A stretch of DNA of 13,320 nucleotides from Zelonia costaricensis (taxonomy: Eukaryota; Euglenozoa; Kinetoplastea; Trypanosomatida; Trypanosomatidae). Within the stretch, counting starts at the first letter, position 1; every line of letters starts with the position of its first letter. A program made the translations under genes and the position numbers. Where the stretch lies: assembly GCA_030849075.1 (NCBI GenBank), contig JASAOO010002909.1, forward strand, positions 1 through 13,320, written 5' to 3'. Positions 1-5,663 of this stretch are shown here, piece by piece. Below the pieces are notes generated by a model that made no database searches, was not told where the DNA came from, and saw only the letters and a program-made list of their open reading frames with translations.

Positions 1-34
1 TGCCGCGAAGATGCGCCGTGCCGTCTACAAGTAG
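1..34 (+). CDS. C-terminal end of a plus-strand protein gene (partial, product unknown)
   Basis: Read in frame from base 2, the first 34 bases give ten sense codons and a TAG stop at 32-34; the peptide ends AAKMRRAVYK. Nine of the ten codons end in G or C, the codon bias of the two long genes further right. The bases after the stop switch abruptly to GT repeats and homopolymers, as expected at a coding/3' UTR boundary. The minus strand here has no ATG, so a minus-strand gene could not start in these bases. The piece is too short to identify a product. If it is real, this gene converges on the minus-strand genes to the right and makes the next 2.8 kb a convergent strand-switch region. The alternative is chance: ten open codons are weak evidence by themselves. 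Confidence 0.5.
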   Translation, partial: AAKMRRAVYK

Positions 35-40
35 GGACAA

Positions 41-308
41 GTGTGTGTGTGTGTGTGTACGTGGGAGACAGCGCGACGGTTAACACCCAAGCTCGGTGGG
101 AAACAGAATGCAGAAAGAAGAGGAGAGTCACCGACGATGGGGGGGGGGGAATAGGGAGGGTGGGCGTGGTCAACAACCAACGTGATTGTTGCACGCCCAG
201 ATGGGGAGAGAGAGAGTGGTGGAGATTCGAGGAATCCAGCCCTCTCTTCAAAAAAGGGGCACAAGAAGAGCTCAGCAGAGTGGCACACGTACACACACAC
301 ACACACAC
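41..308. repeat. Inverted pair of (GT)9-ACGTG repeats, 23 bp arms
   Basis: The left arm at 41-63 is (GT)9 followed by ACGTG. The right arm at 286-308 is its exact reverse complement, CACGT followed by (AC)9. The match includes the non-repetitive ACGTG and stops at the next base, and 222 bases separate the arms. The left arm starts 7 bases after the putative plus-strand stop, so the pair would lie in that gene's 3' UTR. Confidence 0.8.
139..149 (+). repeat. G11 homopolymer
   Basis: Eleven consecutive G on the plus strand between the arms of the GT inverted repeat. Longer or similar G runs occur at 724-735 (12), 1928-1935 (8) and 2607-2615 (9). They are candidate quadruplex-forming sites and likely slippage spots in replication or sequencing. 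Confidence 0.85.
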
Positions 309-393
309 GCCCGCGTTCGTCGTTCCCCAATACATTTTCGGCAGCGGTGTTGAAGGCATCGTGAAGAATAGATGCCTACCATATGCGTGTTGA

Positions 394-410
394 TGTGTGT
401 GTGTGTGTGT
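394..410 (+). repeat. (TG)8.5 microsatellite
   Basis: Perfect TG repeat followed by TACG-type sequence, as in the copy that starts at 41. It is the third GT/CA block within 400 bases of the left edge. Just upstream, 354-360 and 371-377 form a 7-bp hairpin with a 10-base loop. Confidence 0.85.
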
Positions 411-723
411 ACGCTGACTGTGTCTGCTGCGTGCAGCTTCAATGTGCCCCTCAGTACAGGAAAACAAGAAAAGATCACAGCTCTGTCTGCGTGTTTGTGG
501 TTTCTTTTTTTTTTGTCCTTCAACGCTCCGCGGGGATCTCTGTCGGTGTGTTCGAGAACCTCACCGTGGCACTTTGCTTTTTTGCCCCTTTTTTTTTTGC
601 TTCTTCTCGCTCGTGGGGCTGTGTGGTGGCGTGCATGCGCGTGGTTCGAGTTGTGGGCCGCGTGCGTGCGTGGGTGTGCGAGGGAGACGCGAGTTGGAGT
701 GAGGGAGAGACACAGCCAGACGT

Positions 724-735
724 GGGGGGGGGGGG
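724..735 (+). repeat. G12 homopolymer
   Basis: Twelve consecutive G, following GT- and G-rich sequence at 600-720. It is the longest G run in the putative convergent region. Confidence 0.85.
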
Positions 736-1204
736 AGTGTGCGCCGGGCGAAGGACACGAAGACGGGCACAGCGCAGCAGTGGCAACAAAGCATCGGGAA
801 AGGGGACCGCGGGCGAGGGGTGCTCGGACACAGGGCGGGGCGCGCGGAAGAAACCGGAAGTGAAGCACGCGTACAACAGAAAAACAAAAAGCTGAAAGCA
901 AACACAAAAAAGGTGGGAGGGAGGAGGGGAAGCGGTGGTGAGCCGGTAGCTTCTGTCTCCTCGCTGCACGTTATGCACAGACACACACTTACAGACGCAG
1001 TTTTTTTTTTTTTTCTGGACGATACCTCGCCTTCACTTGTTGCTCGCACGGAACGTACCAGAACGGACGGGGGGTGGAGGTACGAGCGACGCACACGCTT
1101 GAGGCGCTGCGTTTCTCTTCCCGTCATCGAGGTCAAGAGAGGGAGAGGGGGTGAGTGAGTGTGTGAGTGGTTGGGTAGGTGTGTGCGTGCGTTATGAAGT
1201 TCCC

Positions 1205-1233
1205 CCACCACCACCACCACCACCACCACCACC
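1205..1233 (+). repeat. (CCA)n microsatellite, about 9.7 units
   Basis: Near-perfect CCA trinucleotide run with no credible reading frame through it. In one frame it would encode poly-His and on the other strand poly-Trp or poly-Gly, neither part of a plausible gene. Confidence 0.85.
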
Positions 1234-1621
1234 GCGTGGAGGAGGGCCATGGTGCGCGCAGCAGGAGAAGAAGAGCTCCGCAACCCGTGCACGCGCACGT
1301 ATCTCGGGGAAGTGAAGACAGAGAGAGAAAGAGGCAAAACACAAGGCACAAAGGCAGAAACCGAGAACGAGGAGAATCCTCACGCTGGCTACACAAAAAC
1401 AAAAATGGAGAAGGAGAAGAACACAAAATGCGCTGATGGAAATAAACAGGCGTCTCCGCAATGCACACACATAAGCGCACTCACACGCTGCACGGCTAGG
1501 TACGCACGTGGGAAAATGATCCAGCGTCGCTACGCCGGGGAGGGGGGACCACACAACACAAAGGGTGGGAGCAGCTCCGAGTGAAACACTCACACGCACG
1601 TAAACACTGAATGCACCGAGC

Positions 1622-1696
1622 TCAACTCTCTTTTTTCCCCCGTTTCTGTTTTCGTTTCTGGCGCCGCTCGCTCTGCGCCTTTTTTTTCTATTTCAG
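1622..1696 (+). promoter_or_regulatory. Orphan plus-strand polypyrimidine tract with AG splice acceptor
   Basis: About 70 plus-strand bases are dominated by C and T: TCTC, T6C5, GTTTCTGTTTTCGTTTC, then T8CTATTTCAG with the AG at 1695-1696. This is a textbook spliced-leader acceptor layout. The first ATG downstream is at 1964 and opens only a 27-codon frame ending at 2047, so no convincing gene follows. Trypanosomatid polyadenylation is coupled to a downstream acceptor, so the site could set the 3' end of the plus-strand gene ending at 34 or start a non-coding capped RNA. Use in vivo is inference. Confidence 0.5.
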
Positions 1697-2185
1697 GTGG
1701 TGTCAGTCGCTGTCCTGCTTCTGGCCTGCGCCGACGCGTAGTGTGGCGACGACGAAGCGAATCAAAGGCAGGGTGCTACGGAAACCACGCAAAGAACCGT
1801 AACACGAGAAAAGCGAAGCAACGTAGAATCTCCCGGGCTGCGGGGAGCGCAGTTCACGGGTTGGGCAAGAGCCGACGTAGAAGGTGGTCGTTAGAGCTGT
1901 TGCCCATCCCCGTGAGAGAGCGTAACAGGGGGGGGTCTCGCGCGCGGTGCGCACCGGTGGCGCATGGAGGTGGAGAAAGAGGCAGGCAGGCCGGCAGGCC
2001 CTCGCCTGCGTTCCGCATCACTCGCGCTCCATGGGAAACCTAGGTGAGAAGGAGAGGGAGAAAAGGGCACGCCACACTTTCCGGGTGCATTGGGCCGCCA
2101 AGGTGGAAAAGAGAAACGGCAAAGCAGAGAAGGGGACAACCTAAACAAGCATCATGGAGAAGGAGATCAACGGAGGTGGTGATGG

Positions 2186-2262
2186 CTCACGAGGAAACCC
2201 AATAAAAGAAAAAAAGGAAAGGCGAGGTCAAACGGAAGAGAGAAAGGCAAAAAAAAAGAGTG
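2186..2262 (-). promoter_or_regulatory. Minus-strand polypyrimidine tract with AG, no gene downstream
   Basis: Plus-strand bases 2200-2262 are nearly all A and G, giving a long T/C tract on the minus strand; the first minus-strand AG after it is at 2187-2186. No credible minus-strand gene follows before the left edge. It could help process the 3' end of the transporter mRNA or a terminal non-coding transcript. Confidence 0.35.
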
Positions 2263-2529
2263 CTAAGGCACCCACAGAGGAAGACCACACACACACATAC
2301 ACACGCCCAGTGCTTCTTTATGTTTGCATGCATGATCAGATCCCGAGGGTACCGGCGCACACATTTACGAACACACGCGCAATCACACACGCAAACACAA
2401 GCAAATCCGTTATCACTTTTCATTGAGAGAAGAGTAAAGGGAAGAGGAGGAGGAGAGTAAAGCAAGACACGTACCTAAAAAAAAATTGTGCGCACGTGTT
2501 CCGTGATGTACCCGGTGGACAAGAAAGGC

Positions 2530-2590
2530 CTAGAATACACACGAGGAGAGCAAGGAGACGAAGAGAAACAGGTGTGAAGGAAGCGGGAAG
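2530..2590 (-). promoter_or_regulatory. Minus-strand polypyrimidine tract and AG downstream of the transporter gene
   Basis: On the minus strand this reads as a C/T-rich tract (including TGTTTCTCTTCGTCTCC) ending in TATTCTAG with the AG at 2531-2530. It is the first strong acceptor-like signal after the transporter stop, 230-290 bases beyond it. By the usual coupling it would place the transporter poly(A) site somewhere in 2600-2820. No gene follows it. Confidence 0.45.
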
Positions 2591-2600
2591 TCGAGGGTGG

Positions 2601-2700
2601 GGAGGAGGGGGGGGGAATCATCAAGGAGTGGGGGGACGCAGCAGCATCACATCCCCGCTGCGTCCGCCTTCCGCGCCCTTCTTCACCCCCCCCCCTCCTT
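2601..2700. repeat. Nested inverted repeat, about 100-base hairpin
   Basis: Inner stem: 2631-2642 pairs with 2657-2668 at 11 of 12 positions around a 14-base loop. Outer stem: the G9 run at 2607-2615 pairs with the C10 run at 2686-2695, continuing as AGGA against TCCT with one bulged base. AAGG at 2623-2626 can pair with CCTT at 2677-2680 between the two stems. The structure lies 120-220 bases past the transporter stop, just before the minus-strand acceptor at 2530-2590. It may act as a 3' UTR structure or terminator-like element; that role is inference. Confidence 0.65.
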
Positions 2701-2820
2701 TACGAGCCCACCCTTCTCCCTCACCTTCCCCTACGCGGCCATCAAGCGCCACGGCGCTTCTCTTCTTCTGTGTTCTTCTTCATATTATTGGCGCGTAGGT
2801 CCGTGGCTCTGTGCAGGCGG

Positions 2821-4866
2821 CTAGTTCGCGTGGTGCTGCTGCTGCTGCTGCTCAGAGGTCGGGTGGTGCTCAAAGTCATCGTGCTGCAGATCCACCACCG
2901 CCACCTCCTCGCCGAGGGCCGCGGCGGCCTCGTCCTCGCGAGCGCGCAGGGCGGCGCGCTCGGCCAACACGCGCTTGCAGTAGAACGTGTAGCGGAGGTG
3001 CAGGAAGGTGCTGCTTACGAAGCCGGTGCAGGCGAGCCCGAGCATGAGCGCCATGCTGCCCAGCACGCACCCCTTGCCGTAGCACAAGTGGTTTGCGTGA
3101 TGCTGCTGGTCCGCCTTGGACGCGTACCACTCGCCGAAGATCAGGCGGTTGTGGAAGATGGAGCCGGTCATCGTGGCGCTGAAGCAGAAGTTGTAGTGCT
3201 TCGCAGGGTCCTTCGCGAAGATCGTGCTGCTCACTAGCACGATCGTTGCGGCCAGGAAGCCGTTGCCCAGCGCGGCCACGACGTACGGCAGCGGCAGCGC
3301 GGCAGGGGGCACGACGAGGAACAGCACGAGCGAGATGATAATGGAGGTGGTCGGGAAGAAGAGCGCCACCGTCAGCGGGATGCGCTTCTCGGCAGGGCGC
3401 TTCTGCGTCCACACCTCGAAGTACGACATCAGCAGCCGGCCCACCGCACTGCCCACGCCGTTCAGCACCGTCAGCAGTGTCGAGAGGGACGTGCTCACCG
3501 AGGACCCCTGCAGTGCACCCAAAATGAAGGTCGCGTTGTAGATAATCACAAACTCGGCGCCAATCACGCAGAAGATGCTCCACCACAGCGCCCACAGGTT
3601 GATGGTCAGCAGGTTCTGCAGGAAGGTGCCCTGGAACTGCGGCGCGATGTAGTCCACCTCCGTCTCGACGTGACGCTTGGCGTGGTTGCTCCCCGGCTTG
3701 CCCGCTGCGTCGCTGGGGGAGTGCGACCAGTCCGCCGTCGCCACCACGCCCGCGTCCTTCCCCGTGTCCGACAGAGCGTGCTGCGGCGCCGGCTCGATCG
3801 GCTCTGACGTGGCGCTCGTCTTCTTGCCCGCCGCCCTCGCAGCCGCAGCGTCGGCCAGCTCCGCGTGGTCGGAGTCCGAGTTCAACGGCGACGTCGCCTG
3901 CGATGACGGCGTACTCGTGCCGAAGTACTGGGAGAAGGGCATGCTGCTGTGGTTCAGCACCGACAGCGGCGCCACCATGCCGAGCATCGCGAGCGTCAGC
4001 ACAATCGTCACGACGGCGAAGGCGAGCTGGTAAGTCTTGTTGAGCGACTTGTACGAGACCACCGCGCTCTCTGTCGGGAGGTAGATGATCAGCAGCACGA
4101 GCACCACAAACGCGTAGGCGAAGCGACGCATCGGCGGCTTCTGCTTCAGGTACTGCGTCTTTGCCGCCAGCCGCTCCGCCTTCTCGGTGTCACTGAGGTG
4201 CGTCATCTCGTAGCCCGTGAGGTGGTACTCGGGCAGCCGCATGAAGATGATGAGGAGGATGCCTATGACAGCCGAGAAGCCGAGCAGGAAGTAGTAGTAC
4301 CAGTCCACGTGTGTCCCGAAGAACCCCGACTTGAGGGAGCCGACGATGGCCGAGCCAAGCCCGGCGAACACCTTCAGTAGCGCCGTCACCGCGCCACGAT
4401 TTGTGGGGAAGTAGCTGATCACCGTCATGCACGCAACGAGGTCGAAGAGGGAGACGCCGATGTTCAGAATGGCGTTGAAGACGGACAGCTTCACGACGCT
4501 CCCCTCGATCGTGCCCTGGAAGCACAGCGCCATGCAGACGGTGCCGACCGTGACCGTGACAATCGCCAGCGCGGCGATCGGCACGGGACCGGCGTAGTCG
4601 AACAAGAAGCCGTACGGCAGCATGAAGAAGCCGAAGACGAGCCCGCACGTCGTGATGGTCGTCATGTCCCGCAGCGAGAAGTTGTAGCGCGACTGCATGG
4701 CGCTGGAGATGAGGTTGAAGGCGTACCCGAACGAGGCGCAGATCATTGTCAGCGAGCCGAGCAGAAGAATCGCAAAGCGCTTGTACTCGTTGATGCGCTT
4801 TTGCGGACCGGTAGCGAGGGCCTCGAGGTACACCTCCTCCCCGCCGTTCAAGTGCAGATTCACCAT
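2821..4866 (-). CDS. Nodulin-like major facilitator superfamily membrane transporter
   Basis: Predicted 681-residue multi-pass membrane protein. The N-terminal half has about six hydrophobic helices (roughly 30-52, 69-92, 94-117, 125-149, 160-178, 188-208). It carries the nodulin-like pattern: a GYAFNLIS helix, FLFDYAGP after helix 2, and FPTNRGAVTALLKVFAGLGSAI, matching the family's FPxxRGxVxxxLKxxxGLxxAI. The C-terminal half (helices near 248-264, 279-302, 421-447, 458-480, 497-518, 525-548, 600-622) has KHYNF, GSIF and CYGKGC, recalling the C-terminal signature of plant nodulin-like proteins. A hydrophilic Ser/Ala-rich loop spans about 305-410, and the tail ends in five CAG-coded Gln. Substrate and membrane cannot be read from sequence. 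The start at 4866 is chosen because hydrophobic, conserved-looking sequence begins soon after it and no minus-strand ATG lies between it and the best splice acceptor at 5087. The frame stays open to 5151, but that part looks like UTR. Confidence 0.88.
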   Translation of the reverse strand: MVNLHLNGGEEVYLEALATGPQKRINEYKRFAILLLGSLTMICASFGYAFNLISSAMQSRYNFSLRDMTTITTCGLVFGFFMLPYGFLFDYAGPVPIAALAIVTVTVGTVCMALCFQGTIEGSVVKLSVFNAILNIGVSLFDLVACMTVISYFPTNRGAVTALLKVFAGLGSAIVGSLKSGFFGTHVDWYYYFLLGFSAVIGILLIIFMRLPEYHLTGYEMTHLSDTEKAERLAAKTQYLKQKPPMRRFAYAFVVLVLLIIYLPTESAVVSYKSLNKTYQLAFAVVTIVLTLAMLGMVAPLSVLNHSSMPFSQYFGTSTPSSQATSPLNSDSDHAELADAAAARAAGKKTSATSEPIEPAPQHALSDTGKDAGVVATADWSHSPSDAAGKPGSNHAKRHVETEVDYIAPQFQGTFLQNLLTINLWALWWSIFCVIGAEFVIIYNATFILGALQGSSVSTSLSTLLTVLNGVGSAVGRLLMSYFEVWTQKRPAEKRIPLTVALFFPTTSIIISLVLFLVVPPAALPLPYVVAALGNGFLAATIVLVSSTIFAKDPAKHYNFCFSATMTGSIFHNRLIFGEWYASKADQQHHANHLCYGKGCVLGSMALMLGLACTGFVSSTFLHLRYTFYCKRVLAERAALRAREDEAAAALGEEVAVVDLQHDDFEHHPTSEQQQQQHHAN

Positions 4867-5086
4867 CCTCGCTGTGAGTGTGTGTGTGTGTGTACAGAGA
4901 GAGAAGCGCGACGAGTCGGGGACTGTGGGAGGAGGGGAGGAGACACACACACAGGAGCACGCACACGCCCAAGGAACGATCTCAGGCGAACACGCCGACA
5001 AACACACGAGAGAGAGAGAGCGAGCGAGCGGGGACGCGAGATGAATGGAAAGCGGCGAGCGGGGGTGGAGGCAGCTCGTCACCGGG

Positions 5087-5123
5087 CTGCAGAACAAAGC
5101 GCACAACAAAGAAGATAAAGAGA
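5087..5123 (-). promoter_or_regulatory. Probable spliced-leader acceptor for the transporter mRNA
   Basis: The minus strand from 5123 to 5093 is rich in T and C (TCTCTTTATCTTCTTTGTTG and onward) and runs into CTGCAG, with the acceptor AG at 5088-5087. It is the best tract upstream of the ATG at 4866 and gives a leader of about 220 bases with no other ATG in any frame. A more proximal alternative is the CGCCTGAG at about 4981 after a TCTCTC tract; a further AG lies only six bases from the ATG. Confidence 0.6.
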
Positions 5124-5282
5124 GCTGTTGGCCTCTCGCGAGAGAAAACACACGAAACGAAGGAACGTATGAACTAGACGTCTAAACGGCCGCGCTAGCT
5201 GAAAGAAGAGGGCACAGGAATGGCACAGGCAGTGGAGGTGGTATGGCGATGACAGGCGTAGAAGGCAGGTCTGCGTGTATGC

Positions 5283-5320
5283 GTGTGTGTGTGTGTGTGT
5301 ATGTGAGTGGGGGGGGGGGG
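5283..5320 (+). repeat. (GT)9 microsatellite followed by G12
   Basis: A perfect GT repeat at 5283-5300, a short ATGTGAGT link, then twelve G at 5309-5320. On the transcribed strand this is CA repeat and C12, between the giant gene's stop and the transporter's acceptor. Confidence 0.85.
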
Positions 5321-5484
5321 CAAAGAGGGGAAGAGGTTGACACGATTCTTCTTCTCAAAGGGAAAAGATGAAAAGGGCGGTGGTGCCGGTTAGTGACCAT
5401 GCGCGACCGGCACGGGAACGCATCCAAGACAGAGCGCAGGTTTTACGTCCGTCTCAAACCACCATAACCCCTAGAGGTGGACAT

Positions 5485-5512
5485 GCCCCATATAGCTGAT
5501 GCTATTTGGGGC
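5485..5512 (-). repeat. Hairpin in the 3' UTR of the giant gene
   Basis: Bases 5485-5496 and 5501-5512 form a 12-position stem with 11 Watson-Crick pairs, one mismatch (5491/5506) and the 4-base loop TGAT. A weaker 5-bp stem (5459-5463 with 5476-5480) sits beside it. The stem starts about 150 bases after the stop at 5664 on the transcribed strand. It is A/T-containing, unlike the surrounding GC-rich DNA. A stability or processing role is possible but unproven. Confidence 0.55.
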
Positions 5513-5663
5513 CTATGCTTGCAGTGTCGAGCTGACGTGGCACCGCAGCGCTTTTTTCTTTTCTTCTAGTTTTGTTTTGTTTTGTGTGTGTGTGAGTTCT
5601 TCGCGTCTTCGCTGCTGTGGCTCGTGTACGTCCCCCTCCCCTACGCATCATGACCTCGCGCCA

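Larger units (their letters stand above)
35..2820. other. Gene-free region, probable convergent strand-switch (transcription termination) region
   Basis: About 2.8 kb with no ORF resembling a trypanosomatid gene. The open frames present are short, overlap on both strands and translate to repeats such as HTHTHT or RRRER. The region holds three GT/CA microsatellites, G runs of 8-12, a T14 run at 1001-1014, a CCA microsatellite, polypyrimidine tracts on both strands and a nested hairpin at 2601-2700. It is bounded by a probable plus-strand stop at 34 and the minus-strand transporter stop at 2821. Convergent regions of Leishmania are known sites of RNA polymerase II termination, marked by base J and histone H3 variant V; those marks cannot be seen in sequence. 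No tRNA or other RNA polymerase III gene, which sometimes lies in such places, was found. Confidence 0.55.
4867..5663. other. Intergenic region: transporter 5' UTR and giant-gene 3' UTR
   Basis: Contains no credible gene. Next to the transporter start are (GT)8 at 4878-4893 and purine-rich plus-strand blocks, which are pyrimidine tracts on the transcribed strand. The middle holds (GT)9 and G12 at 5283-5320. The part nearest the giant gene's stop holds a hairpin at 5485-5512 and T-rich plus-strand sequence at 5551-5598. A weaker minus-strand acceptor candidate (pyrimidines, then TTTGAG) lies near 5358-5375. Confidence 0.7.

Noticed and set aside
225..245. Small GATTC/GAATC palindrome resembling a tRNA T arm
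   Set aside because: Only five pairs around a three-base loop, and the remaining arms of a tRNA are absent.
645..655. B-box-like GGTTCGAG on the plus strand, and another GGTTCGA at 11566
   Set aside because: Neither ends in the required CC, and neither has an A box or acceptor stem around it.
561..1349. 262-codon minus-strand open frame in the gene-free left region
   Set aside because: It runs through the CCA repeat (poly-Val/Trp type output) and T/A runs, has no trypanosomatid codon bias, and overlaps equally long frames on both strands.
1964..2047. 27-codon plus-strand frame after the orphan acceptor
   Set aside because: It is short and compositionally similar to the purine-rich surroundings, with no independent support; noted only as the first ATG downstream of 1696.
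4867..5151. In-frame N-terminal extension of the transporter by 95 residues
   Set aside because: The extension crosses the best polypyrimidine tract and acceptor, includes a GT-repeat-coded His-Thr run and looks like UTR translated by chance. With splicing at 5087, its ATG would not be in the mRNA.
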